Assembly: GCA_002440085.1 (NCBI GenBank)
Contig: DJRM01000097.1
Coordinates: forward strand, 928 to 11,381
Length of the DNA: 10,454 bases
DNA from: Bacteroidales bacterium UBA6360
GTDB lineage: Bacteria; Bacteroidota; Bacteroidia; Bacteroidales; UBA932
Reading direction: 5' to 3'
Positions 1 through 7,182 of the stretch are shown piece by piece (positions within the stretch are counted from its first letter, which is position 1; every line of letters begins with the position of its first letter). Below the pieces are notes generated by a model. That model saw only the letters and a list, made by a program, of their open reading frames with translations. It was not told where the DNA came from and searched no databases. The translations under genes and the position numbers were made by a program.

Positions 1-799
1 CGTGCTCGTCGTCGCCGATGAGAAGACGCTTAGGATCGGTTGAAAGGGTGGTCTTGCCTGTTCCTGAAAGGCCGAAGAAGATGGCTGAGCTCTTTCCTTC
101 CTTGTCGGTGTTTGCAGAGCAGTGCATTGAAGCGATTCCGCGAAGCGGGTTGAGGTAGTTCATGATAGAGAACATACCCTTCTTCATCTCGCCGCCGTAC
201 CATGTGTTGATGATGACCTGCTCCTTTGAGGTGAGGTTGAAGACAACGGCTGTCTCTGAGTTGAGTCCGAGTTCCTTGTAGTTCTCGACCTTTGCCTTTG
301 ACGCGTTGTAGACAACGAAATCAGGCTCTCCGAATGAAGCAAGCTCCTCCTCTGTCGGGCGGATGAACATGTTCTTCACGAAGTGTGCCTGCCAAGCGAC
401 CTCGACGATGAAACGAACCTTGAGGCGAGTTGCAGGGTTTGCGCCGCAGAATGCGTCGACAACATAAAGCTTCTTGTTGGAGAGCTCCTTGACTGCGAGT
501 TCCTTGAGGACTTTCCATGTCTCCGGGGTTACCGGCTTGTTGTCGTTTTTGTATCCCTCAGAAGTCCACCACACGGTGTCCTTGCTTGTCTCGTCCATCA
601 CGAAGAACTTGTCCTTAGGCGAGCGTCCGGTGTAAACTCCCGTCATAACGTCCACAGCTCCGAGTTCAGTGAGCTTGCCCTTTTCGTAGCCCTTGAGTTC
701 AGGGTTAAGCTCGTCCTTGTACAAGGTGTCGTAGGACGGGTTGTAGACAATCTCAGTCGCACCCGTGATGCCGTACTTGCTCAAATCAATTTTACTCAT
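1..799 (-). CDS. pckA: Phosphoenolpyruvate carboxykinase (ATP), N-terminal half, cut by window edge
   Basis: This enzyme converts oxaloacetate plus ATP to phosphoenolpyruvate, CO2 and ADP in the cytosol. In many anaerobic Bacteroidales it is thought to run in the CO2-fixing direction on the way to succinate. The translation starts MSKIDLSKYGITGATEIVYN and contains the family signatures GVYTGRSPKDKF (about residues 54-65), a long conserved block around NPATRLKVRFIVEVAWQ (121-137), and the P-loop GLSGTGKTTLS at about 243-253. Near the cut end is LIGDDEH, whose acidic residues belong to the metal/ATP site. About 266 residues of a usual total near 535 are present. The ATG at 797-799 is chosen because it gives the normal N-terminus of the family and lies about 40 bases after a consensus promoter. 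The call is firm; the C-terminal half lies outside the window. Confidence 0.96.
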   Translation of the reverse strand, partial: MSKIDLSKYGITGATEIVYNPSYDTLYKDELNPELKGYEKGKLTELGAVDVMTGVYTGRSPKDKFFVMDETSKDTVWWTSEGYKNDNKPVTPETWKVLKELAVKELSNKKLYVVDAFCGANPATRLKVRFIVEVAWQAHFVKNMFIRPTEEELASFGEPDFVVYNASKAKVENYKELGLNSETAVVFNLTSKEQVIINTWYGGEMKKGMFSIMNYLNPLRGIASMHCSANTDKEGKSSAIFFGLSGTGKTTLSTDPKRLLIGDDEH

Positions 800-846
800 A
801 ATGTAAAATATTTAATGTTTAAAAATAAAAATCTGTTTTCAACGTG

Positions 847-877
847 CAAAAATACAAATTTGCGAGCGACTTTCAAA
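847..877 (-). promoter_or_regulatory. Bacteroidota-type promoter of pckA
   Basis: Read on the minus strand, TTTG (874-877) is followed by a 19-base spacer and then TATTTTTG (847-854). This is an exact match to the Bacteroidota housekeeping consensus TTTG-N19-21-TAnnTTTG. Transcription would start near 840, giving a leader of about 40 AT-rich bases without a Shine-Dalgarno site, as is usual in this phylum. Confidence 0.8.
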
Positions 878-896
878 ACAAAAAGCAAGCCTAAAG

Positions 897-927
897 TTTC
901 AAGCATAAAGAAAAATGTATATTTTTG
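897..927 (+). promoter_or_regulatory. Probable promoter of the alpha/beta hydrolase gene
   Basis: On the plus strand TTTC (897-900), a 19-base spacer and TATTTTTG (920-927) fit the Bacteroidota promoter with one mismatch in the -33 element. The predicted start near 934 gives a leader of about 87 bases. It sits back to back with the pckA promoter, so the two genes are divergently transcribed from one 221-base intergenic region. No better match was seen nearer the start codon. Confidence 0.45.
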
Positions 928-1020
928 AAGAAATTTGTCATAATGTTGCCGATTCCTCTGAAAAAGTATGGAATTTGCAATCGTCGCGACCGATAGAATT
1001 ATCGAAAAATACAATACTAT

Positions 1021-1950
1021 ATGATTGAATCGCATAAACTTACATCAAACTCCGACGGTCTGGAAATATCCGTTCTGACTTGTGTGGGCAACGTCGCTCC
1101 GAAAGCCGTGTTCCAGCTTGTGCACGGAATGTGCGAGCATAAGGAAAGATATGTCCCGTTCATGGAATTTCTCGCCTCGAAGGGATATGCCGTGATCATC
1201 CACGACCACCGGGGACACGGCGAAAGCGTCAAGTCCTCCGACGACCTCGGCTATTTCTACGAGGGCGGCTGGGAGGCGATGATTGACGACATCCGCCTCG
1301 TCAATAAATTCGCGCATTCCCGCTGGCCGGGACTTCCTCTCGTCCTCTTCGGACACAGCATGGGTTCCATGGCAGTACGTTCATACACAAAGAGATACGA
1401 CGATACTCTCAATGCCCTCTTTGTCTGCGGCTGTCCGAGCTTCAATTCCGGCGCAGGCATCGGAAAGTTGCTCGCCAAGGCGATAGAAGGTCTGAAAGGG
1501 GAGCGTCACCGTCCGAAGCTCATCCAGAAAATCGCCTTCGGAAGCTACTCACGCAATTTCCAGGGTGAGACTTCGCCGAACTGCTGGGTCTGCTCAAATC
1601 CTTCTATAATAAAGGAATACGACGCCGACCCGCTCTGCAATTATGTATTCACAGCCAACGGTTTCCGCAACCTCTTCGGCCTGATGCAGGACTGCTATTC
1701 CCTCAAGGGCTGGAAGATGTCCCGCCCGTCCCTTCCCGTCCGCTTCATCTCCGGAGCCGACGACCCCTGCCTTATCTCGCCCAAGGCCTTTGAAAGCGCG
1801 GTCGAGAATATGCGCAAGGTCGGCTACGGCAATGTCTCCAGCCACCTCTACCCGGGAATGCGCCACGAAATCCTCAACGAGACCGACCGTCAGACGGTCT
1901 GGGACGATGTTGTTGCAACAACGGATAAAATAGCGGCAGGGATGGCGTAG
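1021..1950 (+). CDS. Alpha/beta hydrolase, monoacylglycerol lipase / lysophospholipase type
   Basis: A 309-residue serine hydrolase of the 'Hydrolase_4' (monoacylglycerol lipase/PldB) group. The oxyanion-hole segment HGMCEH is at residues 35-40, followed by DHRGHGES (62-69), a hallmark of this group. The nucleophile elbow is GHSMGS with Ser113. The acid is most likely Asp248 in GADDPC, and the base His282 in PGMRHEILNE. All three triad residues are present and the length is normal, so the enzyme should be active. No signal peptide or lipobox is visible, so it is probably cytosolic. The likely substrates are monoacylglycerols, lysophospholipids or other small esters, but these cannot be told from sequence. 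It is cysteine-rich for the family, with Cys136, 138, 188, 191, 206 and 225 in the lid region. The start ATG follows an A/T-rich leader. It is divergent from pckA, and recQ downstream lies beyond a structured repeat. Confidence 0.9.
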   Translation: MIESHKLTSNSDGLEISVLTCVGNVAPKAVFQLVHGMCEHKERYVPFMEFLASKGYAVIIHDHRGHGESVKSSDDLGYFYEGGWEAMIDDIRLVNKFAHSRWPGLPLVLFGHSMGSMAVRSYTKRYDDTLNALFVCGCPSFNSGAGIGKLLAKAIEGLKGERHRPKLIQKIAFGSYSRNFQGETSPNCWVCSNPSIIKEYDADPLCNYVFTANGFRNLFGLMQDCYSLKGWKMSRPSLPVRFISGADDPCLISPKAFESAVENMRKVGYGNVSSHLYPGMRHEILNETDRQTVWDDVVATTDKIAAGMA

Positions 1951-1957
1951 TGGTGGA

Positions 1958-2068
1958 AGGGGTGAGGTTTGTTTCACCGTGGCCACCCTCGGCCCCGTAA
2001 GAGGGAGGGACCCAAGCTCTGCTTGGGAGGGGTCACGCAAAGCGTGACGTGAAACAAATCTCACCCCT
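1958..2068. repeat. Cloverleaf-like palindromic element between hydrolase and recQ
   Basis: Arms at 1958-1977 and 2049-2068 are reverse complements over 20 bases with a single G-T wobble (1967/2059). The 71 bases between them hold three smaller hairpins: CCCTC/GAGGG (1986-1990/2001-2005, 10-base loop), CCCAAGC-tct-GCTTGGG (2011-2027) and GTCACGC-aaa-GCGTGAC (2032-2048). The last one abuts the outer stem directly. The whole element starts 8 bases after the hydrolase stop and ends 7 bases before the first possible recQ ATG. It has no T-tract, so it is not an ordinary terminator. It may be a dispersed REP/MITE-like repeat or a structured transcript element; the sequence alone does not decide this. 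Confidence 0.75.
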
Positions 2069-2099
2069 GTAATCCATGGAGCTATCCCGTAAAAAACAT

Positions 2100-4010
2100 A
2101 TGATGACAGCAACAGAGGTTCTGAAGAAATATTGGGGCTACGACAGTTTCCGCCCCAAGCAGGAGGAGATTGTGCAGGCTGCGGCGGAAGGCCGCGATGT
2201 GCTCGCCATCCTCCCCACCGGCGGCGGCAAGTCCGTCTGCTTTCAGGTGCCGGCCATGATGAAGCCGGGACTTGCCCTTGTCGTCACCCCGCTCATAGCC
2301 CTGATGAAAGACCAGGTCCAGAACCTGTGCGACCGGGGCATCCGCGCCATAGCCGTCTATGCCGGAATGACAAGGAATGACGTTGACCTTGCCCTCAACA
2401 ACGCCACCTACGGCAACTACAAGTTCCTCTACATATCCCCCGAGCGTCTCGCCACGCGCCTCTTCCGGCAGTATCTACGGAACATGGACGTCTCATACAT
2501 CGTCGTCGATGAGGCGCACTGCATCTCCCAGTGGGGCTATGACTTTCGTCCGGACTACCTCAACATCGGAGAGCTCCGCGACTGCGTCGATGCCCCCGTG
2601 ATTGCCGTCACCGCCACCGCCACCCCGACCGTCGCCGACGACATCATGACCCGCCTGCGTTTCCGGGAAAAGCTTCTGATAAAGAGCGGATTCGAGCGTC
2701 CGAACCTCTCCTACATCGTGCGCCGTACGGAAGACAAGCTCGGCCAGATAATCAGCATCTGCGAGTCCGTGCCCGGCACCGGAATAGTCTATGTCCGCAA
2801 CCGCAAGAAAGCCGAGGAACTCGCCGCGTTTCTCGGGCAGAAAGGCATCTCGGCCTCCTTCTACCACGCCGGGCTCGGCACCTGGACCCGCACGCAGAGG
2901 CAGGCGGCCTGGAAGAGCGGTGAAATCCGCGTTATGGTCTGCACTAACGCCTTCGGAATGGGCATAGACAAGCCAGACGTGCGCTTTGTCCTCCACTACG
3001 ACATCCCCGACTCGCCCGAGGCCTACTTTCAGGAGGCCGGGCGCGGAGGCCGCGACGGCAGGCGCTCCTACGCGGTCCTGCTGTGGAACAGTTCAGACGT
3101 GAGGCGGCTCCATCAGACTGAAACCGTCTCATTCCCAGACACTCAATATATCGAGGACATATACCAGAAAGTTCACATATTCCTCGGCATACCTTACGAA
3201 TACGGCGAACTCTCGCAGCATAAATTCGACTTCCCGGCATTTTGCCGCCAGTTCAAGCTCAGTCAGACAAGTGCTTGGTATGCAATTAAATATATTGAGA
3301 AAGCCGGACACTGGACACTCAATGAATCGGTTGATGTCAAGACAAGGGTCATGATTGCAGTCGACCGCACCGCATTCTACAGCTATCATTTCGATGACCT
3401 AGTGCTTCCCCGTATCCTCGAAATCCTGATGCGTAAATATTCCGGGATCTACAGCGCCCCGGTCTCCATCGACGAGGACGAAATCTGCGCGCGTCTCGGC
3501 CTTTCTGAATCTGAACTCCACCAGAAGCTTTATTCCCTCTCGCTGCTCCACCTCATCCGCTACATTCCGAGCAGCGTTTCCGACGTCATTTTCCTGAACC
3601 ACGAACGCCTGATGCCCAAGAACATAGACCTCAAGCCGCAGACCTACGAGTTCCTGAAAAAATGCCAGCACGACCGCATCGAGGCGATGATTGACTATGT
3701 TACCGAAGAAACCGAGTGCCGCAGCCGCCACCTCCTCCGCTATTTCGGCCAGACCGACTCCTCCGACTGCGGAACCTGCGACATCTGCCGCGCGAAGAAA
3801 GCCGCCGGCAAGCCGCTGGAGGCGGATTCTTCAGATGACCTGTCAGATCGCCTTGCTACCTATATAAACGAAGAACTCTGCGGCACCTACAATCTCGACG
3901 CCCTCAAGCGCCTCGTCAACAACCCGGCTCAGGAACCCCTCCCGCAGCAGATTCTCGACGCCCTCCGCCGCCTCATCGACTCCGGCACCGTCCCGCCGCC
4001 CAAGGTCTGA
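2100..4010 (+). CDS. recQ: RecQ-family ATP-dependent DNA helicase, variant C-terminal architecture
   Basis: A 3'-5' superfamily 2 DNA helicase of recombination and replication-fork repair. Numbered from the ATG at 2100 (636 residues), motif I is LPTGGGKS (38-45), motif II VVDEAHCISQWG (135-146), motif III TATAT (171-175), motif V NAFGMGIDKPDVRF (283-296) and motif VI QEAGRGGRDG (311-320). The RecQ-type zinc site follows unusually late, with Cys540, Cys557, Cys560 and Cys563 in a block reading RHLLRYFG...DCGTCDIC. About 220 residues of probably winged-helix-like sequence lie between motif VI and the zinc cysteines. Only about 73 residues follow them, so the post-zinc winged helix and the HRDC domain of E. 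coli RecQ are not evident. An in-frame ATG at 2076 would add eight residues, but 2100 (or 2103) is preferred because it follows an A-rich stretch, the usual initiation context here, and gives the normal start TATEVLKKYWGYDSFRPKQ. The gene is clearly GC-richer than the lipoprotein gene downstream. Confidence 0.94.
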   Translation: MMTATEVLKKYWGYDSFRPKQEEIVQAAAEGRDVLAILPTGGGKSVCFQVPAMMKPGLALVVTPLIALMKDQVQNLCDRGIRAIAVYAGMTRNDVDLALNNATYGNYKFLYISPERLATRLFRQYLRNMDVSYIVVDEAHCISQWGYDFRPDYLNIGELRDCVDAPVIAVTATATPTVADDIMTRLRFREKLLIKSGFERPNLSYIVRRTEDKLGQIISICESVPGTGIVYVRNRKKAEELAAFLGQKGISASFYHAGLGTWTRTQRQAAWKSGEIRVMVCTNAFGMGIDKPDVRFVLHYDIPDSPEAYFQEAGRGGRDGRRSYAVLLWNSSDVRRLHQTETVSFPDTQYIEDIYQKVHIFLGIPYEYGELSQHKFDFPAFCRQFKLSQTSAWYAIKYIEKAGHWTLNESVDVKTRVMIAVDRTAFYSYHFDDLVLPRILEILMRKYSGIYSAPVSIDEDEICARLGLSESELHQKLYSLSLLHLIRYIPSSVSDVIFLNHERLMPKNIDLKPQTYEFLKKCQHDRIEAMIDYVTEETECRSRHLLRYFGQTDSSDCGTCDICRAKKAAGKPLEADSSDDLSDRLATYINEELCGTYNLDALKRLVNNPAQEPLPQQILDALRRLIDSGTVPPPKV

Positions 4011-4097
4011 GCACACGCTGCCGCAGGATGACGATTTTCGCCGAATTTTGAGAAATGGTTTGCTAATTTCAGAAATTATAGCGACATTTGTACCCGA

Positions 4098-4460
4098 ATG
4101 AGAGACGGCAAGTTGCTGATTGTCAGCGGATGCGCCGCAGAAAGACAACAACCTTTATAAGACAGAAAGTTATGCAGTTTACGGGGCGTCATAGTGCGCT
4201 TGTGGAATATTGCCTCTCAGCCATAACCGGGGGGGGATATTCCATAGTTACTTCAATACCGATGAACTGACGGAAGAAACAGCGGAAGACGTATCCTTGA
4301 GGGTACCGTAGTCATTGATTGGCTTCGGTGCCCTCAAGTCGTTTTTGTGCGCCCGCTGGCGAGCGGTATTCAGATTCTCAGCAGCAGCCACTGGAACGGC
4401 TTCAACCGCCGGAGGAAGAGAGAAAACGGACGTTATAGTATTGAAATTATAAAGGTATCC
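4098..4460 (+). pseudogene. Possible decayed gene, fragments in three frames (unrecognised)
   Basis: No intact gene fits 4011-4574. Within it, coding-like fragments follow one another on the plus strand in changing phases. They are MRDGKLLIVSGCAAER from the ATG at 4098; then FIRQKVMQFTGRHSALVEY in a second phase up to an eight-G run (4229-4236); then IFHSYFNTDELTEETAEDV in a third phase after the run; and then EGTVVIDWLRCPQVVFVRPL from 4299, back in the first phase. Each piece ends or loses sense near the point where the next begins, as expected for a gene with accumulated frameshifts. I do not recognise the composite, and chance open frames remain a real alternative. The terminator at 4461-4511 would close such a transcript. 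Confidence 0.25.
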
Positions 4461-4511
4461 GGGGACCGCCGATGTGAATCGTCAGTGCCGTCCGTCACAG
4501 GTCCCCTTTTT
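4461..4511 (+). terminator. Intrinsic terminator ahead of the mini-protein/lipoprotein unit
   Basis: GGGGACC (4461-4467) pairs perfectly with GGTCCCC (4500-4506) and is followed at once by TTTTT (4507-4511). The 32-base interior can fold further through GTGA/TCAC (4474-4477/4495-4498). It would end any transcript from recQ or from the presumed relic. The same T-run overlaps a possible promoter for the next gene, so read-through attenuation is a less likely alternative. Confidence 0.6.
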
Positions 4512-4536
4512 ATTTAGAAGCTGTTTTAGATTTTTG
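4507..4536 (+). promoter_or_regulatory. Possible promoter of the mini-protein/lipoprotein operon
   Basis: TTTT at 4507-4510, an 18-base spacer and GATTTTTG at 4529-4536 resemble the Bacteroidota promoter, with one mismatch in each element. The start would be near 4543, about 32 bases before the ATG at 4575. It overlaps the T-tract of the preceding terminator. The evidence is position and partial consensus only. Confidence 0.35.
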
Positions 4537-4574
4537 TAACTCAAGGAAACAAACAACCTTATACAATAAAAACA

Positions 4575-4721
4575 ATGTTAGTACTACAAAGCAAAACCTA
4601 TGAGACTCCGCTCCTCCGGATGGAGCTGATCTCGACCGAGTGCGGATTTGCCGCAAGTGAAGTGAAAACTCATGGCGCTATGATCGATGACGCCGAAGAG
4701 TCTGATTACGGAACCTTTTAA
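4575..4721 (+). CDS. 48-residue acidic mini-protein preceding a surface lipoprotein
   Basis: This short gene reads MLVLQSKTYETPLLRMELIS, then TECGFAASEVKTHGAMIDDA, then EESDYGTF and stop. It fits a pattern I know from Bacteroidales small hypothetical proteins: a start of the type 'YxxPxLxxxxI', a central small-residue motif here GFAAS (residues 24-28, after Cys23), and an acidic tail ending in an aromatic residue. Such genes are often found just upstream of fimbrillin or other lipoprotein genes, as here, with 12 bases to the next ATG, which implies one transcript. There is no signal peptide, no membrane segment and no known domain. The start is taken at the only upstream ATG, after the A-rich context AATAAAAACA. 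The function is unknown. A precursor cleaved near the small-residue motif, or a cytosolic partner of the lipoprotein, are guesses. Confidence 0.6.
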   Translation: MLVLQSKTYETPLLRMELISTECGFAASEVKTHGAMIDDAEESDYGTF

Positions 4722-4733
4722 CTGCCCGCGACC

Positions 4734-6857
4734 ATGAAAAAGATTTCAAAAGCATCGCTGTTCATCGCAGTATCTGCAATGGCAGCCGTTTCCTGCGCAA
4801 AGGAAAACATTGGAACACCTTCATCTGAGGGCGTGGCCGTTCATTTCAGCACGGCTGAACTTTCAACAAAATCTCATTTCGGAGAACTTGCAGATGGCAA
4901 ATACCCGACTCTGTGGAGCGCAGGTCAGACTGTTGCCGTCATCTACAGTGGCAACAATTCGACGACTCCGACCAAAGTTGACGTCACTCCTTCAGAGGAT
5001 TCCAAGACAGCGTCTTTCACCAAAGAATTTGAGATGTCGTCAACTGCGTCAGCACACAACTTTTATATTGTCAGCCCTGGTGAATCCGCAATTGGCTTCC
5101 CCAATGGCAATTATAATCTTCAGATTCCTACAACTCAGACTCCGCTTGACGGCTCGTGTGATGAAGCCGCTCAGGTAACCGTCGCAAGCCATGTCTCAGA
5201 AACATTTGACACAGAAATAAACGGCCTTCAGTTCTCGCACGTTACAGCATACGGACGCATGTCAGTGGTGCTCCCTGACGATGCCGGTGAAGTCTCTTCC
5301 ATCGCTTTGACTGCAAGCAAAAACTTTTCAGGTCGCTGGTTCTATTCATTCGAAGACGGTTCTTTGAAAGAAAACTCTGCATCCGCGACAATAACATTGA
5401 ACACATCGAAGACTTCGGACATTTTCTTCGGCTGCGCTCCTGTTGATTTGACCGGCGGAACATTGGAGGTGGTCGTCATGGCTGCGAACGGCACTTATGA
5501 GAAAACCATAGACTTCTCATCTGCGGCGAAGCCATTGAAGCTTGAGGCCGGAATAGTCTCCGCATTCAGTGTGGCTGATTTTACAAAGAAAGCCAACGAT
5601 GAGGTCTATACTCTTGTGACGGACGCAAGTACGTTGAAAATTGGGGACAAGGTGATTATTGCGGCTGCCGAAAGCGATTATGCAATCAGCACAACACAAA
5701 ACAATAATAACCGGGCCCAGACATCTATTACAAAAACTGGAAATACGATTGTCAACCCTGGCAACGATGTGCAGTTGTTCACTCTTGAAGCCGGTTCGAC
5801 AGATGGAACTTATGCGTTCAATACTGGCTCCGGATATATTTATGCAGCTTCAAATAGTAAAAACTATCTGAAGACACAGAATAATGTTGATGCAAATGCT
5901 TCATGGACTATTACTTTTTCGGATGAAGGCGTGCTTACAATTAAGGCGGCAGGCACGAACACCAAAAATATAATTAGATATAATTCTTCAGCAGAAGTCT
6001 TTTCTTGCTATTCTTCCGGTCAAGCAGCTGTCGCCATCTACACCGACGGCAAGGGCACTGGTTCGCTTCCTACTCCACCGTCGATAGTTCTCAGTTCAAC
6101 GGAAGTCAGCCTCACTTATGACGACGAGACTACTCACGAAGACATCACTGCAACAGTTTCAGGGCAGGAAGGCGACGTCGAATGTGCAGCGTACGATGAT
6201 AAGGCCGGAACAACCGAATCTTCTTGGCTGATTGCCTCATACGAAAACGGCAAAGTCATTTATTATTCCGCCAGCAAGAACGAAACAGACTCGCCTCGCA
6301 CGGCCTACATCATCATCTCCGCCACAAACTCCGACGGCACAACAACGAAAGCGATTACCGTTACACAACAGATTATTTCAAAAACTATATTCGAAGAATC
6401 GTTCTCATCAGATCAGGGCAATTTCACAATTGAGGATGTGACACTTCCAACCGGATCGACTTACGTGTGGAAGTGGGACAAAAATAAATATATGAAAGCC
6501 TCATCTTATGTGAACGATAAGTATCTGGCATCTGAGTCGCTCCTTATTTCTCCTGAAATAGATCTTTCCGGTGAAACCTCTGCCGTATTGACTTTTTCTC
6601 ATGCGTTGAACTTCCTTAAGGGTAACACGGCATCAGATTTCATCAGCCTTGTTGTCAGAAAATCCGGTGACGAGTCCTGGCAGAATCTTACAATACCGGA
6701 TTGCCCTGCTGGGACAGACTGGACTTTTGTCGATTCCGGCGAAATTGACCTTAAGGATTATTTGGGCAGCAAGATACAATTTGCGTTCAAATATGAAAGC
6801 ACGACAAGCTGTGCTCCGACATGGGAGATAAAAAACGTGAAAGTAGAACGAAAATAA
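4734..6857 (+). CDS. Modular surface lipoprotein (fimbrillin-like, BACON-like, C-terminal jelly-roll-like)
   Basis: A 707-residue lipoprotein. Residues 1-21 are a lipoprotein signal peptide with a KK n-region, a hydrophobic core and the lipobox AVSC (acylated Cys21). Residues about 33-283 resemble the fimbrillin family, with the early STKSHFGE segment, the WSAGQTVAVIY strand and alternating Thr/Ser-rich beta strands. Residues about 289-440 form a module beginning VYTLVTDASTLKIGDKVIIA, a type seen in secreted Bacteroidota proteins. Residues about 448-546 look like a BACON-type Ig-like domain (SIVLSSTEVSL to KAITVTQQ). Residues about 550-705 look like a choice-of-anchor/cleaved-adhesin jelly roll, starting FEESFSSDQGNF and ending WEIKNVKVERK. 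No catalytic motif was seen, so adhesion or glycan binding at the outer membrane is inferred. The gene is AT-richer than recQ, is preceded by the mini-protein gene and is closed by a strong terminator. Confidence 0.85.
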   Translation: MKKISKASLFIAVSAMAAVSCAKENIGTPSSEGVAVHFSTAELSTKSHFGELADGKYPTLWSAGQTVAVIYSGNNSTTPTKVDVTPSEDSKTASFTKEFEMSSTASAHNFYIVSPGESAIGFPNGNYNLQIPTTQTPLDGSCDEAAQVTVASHVSETFDTEINGLQFSHVTAYGRMSVVLPDDAGEVSSIALTASKNFSGRWFYSFEDGSLKENSASATITLNTSKTSDIFFGCAPVDLTGGTLEVVVMAANGTYEKTIDFSSAAKPLKLEAGIVSAFSVADFTKKANDEVYTLVTDASTLKIGDKVIIAAAESDYAISTTQNNNNRAQTSITKTGNTIVNPGNDVQLFTLEAGSTDGTYAFNTGSGYIYAASNSKNYLKTQNNVDANASWTITFSDEGVLTIKAAGTNTKNIIRYNSSAEVFSCYSSGQAAVAIYTDGKGTGSLPTPPSIVLSSTEVSLTYDDETTHEDITATVSGQEGDVECAAYDDKAGTTESSWLIASYENGKVIYYSASKNETDSPRTAYIIISATNSDGTTTKAITVTQQIISKTIFEESFSSDQGNFTIEDVTLPTGSTYVWKWDKNKYMKASSYVNDKYLASESLLISPEIDLSGETSAVLTFSHALNFLKGNTASDFISLVVRKSGDESWQNLTIPDCPAGTDWTFVDSGEIDLKDYLGSKIQFAFKYESTTSCAPTWEIKNVKVERK

Positions 6858-6868
6858 ATTTTGCATAT

Positions 6869-6901
6869 CGCGCCGCTCCAATCGGGGCGGCGCGTTTGTT
6901 T
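6869..6901 (+). terminator. Strong intrinsic terminator after the lipoprotein gene
   Basis: CGCGCCGCTCC (6869-6879) pairs with GGGGCGGCGCG (6884-6894) over 11 positions, with one T-G wobble and a four-base loop AATC. It is followed by TTTGTTT (6895-6901). It lies 11 bases after the stop codon, so it ends the mini-protein/lipoprotein transcript. Confidence 0.85.
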
Positions 6902-6955
6902 CAGATAAAAACCGAGGGGATAGAGTAGGACGCCATACGGCGAAGTGAAATTCAT

Positions 6956-7173
6956 TTATTCGCTGACACCCTTAATATCGGCGATAGTGACCTTTCACTC
7001 TCTCGATTTGGCCATGTCGGACACGTCTATATCCTCGTATCCAAACCAAACGGAAAATCTCCACTCTGATGGAGATAATGAGCTTTTTGTGAGTTCTTCT
7101 TTTCATTAGTTTTTTAATTGGAGTAGGCGTAAGAACTACAGACTCCTCATGTATTACCTCCCCTCGGTTAGAT
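6956..7173 (-). pseudogene. Possible broken short reading frames (unrecognised)
   Basis: The stretch 6902-7410 has no intact gene. On the minus strand, one frame (7173 down to 6972) reads through EESVVLTPTPIKKLMKRR with no convincing start. An overlapping frame (7102 down to 6956) reads LSPSEWRFSVWFGYEDIDVS, then DMAKSRE, an in-frame TGA at 6997-6995, then KVTIADIKGVSE and stop. The second frame is rich in residues unlikely by chance (W, F, Y and acidic), which suggests a small protein broken by a frameshift and a nonsense change. I do not recognise either part. A hairpin ATCTCCA/TGGAGAT (7057-7063/7070-7076) lies inside the stretch. Confidence 0.22.
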
Positions 7174-7182
7174 TATAAAATA

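Noticed and set aside
383..928. A 181-codon plus-strand open frame opposite pckA
   Set aside because: It lies antisense to clearly conserved PEP carboxykinase coding sequence and runs through the pckA promoter; its product has no family features.
1958..2068. Reading the palindrome as a tRNA or as a simple bidirectional terminator
   Set aside because: The arm lengths and loops do not fit a tRNA (no T or anticodon loop), and no T-tract follows the stem on either strand.
4088..4270. A 60-codon plus-strand ORF after recQ taken as an intact gene
   Set aside because: Its ATG starts out of phase with the more coding-like MRDGKLL fragment and its 3' end is a phase break at the G run; it is treated as part of a possible relic instead.
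4011..4733. CRISPR array, tRNA or known riboswitch in the gaps (also 6858-7410)
   Set aside because: No regularly spaced repeats, no tRNA cloverleaf with an anticodon arm, and no recognisable riboswitch core were seen in either gap.
6758..6955. A 65-codon minus-strand ORF across the lipoprotein 3' end
   Set aside because: It reads through a strong terminator hairpin and antisense to the lipoprotein gene; no homologous features.
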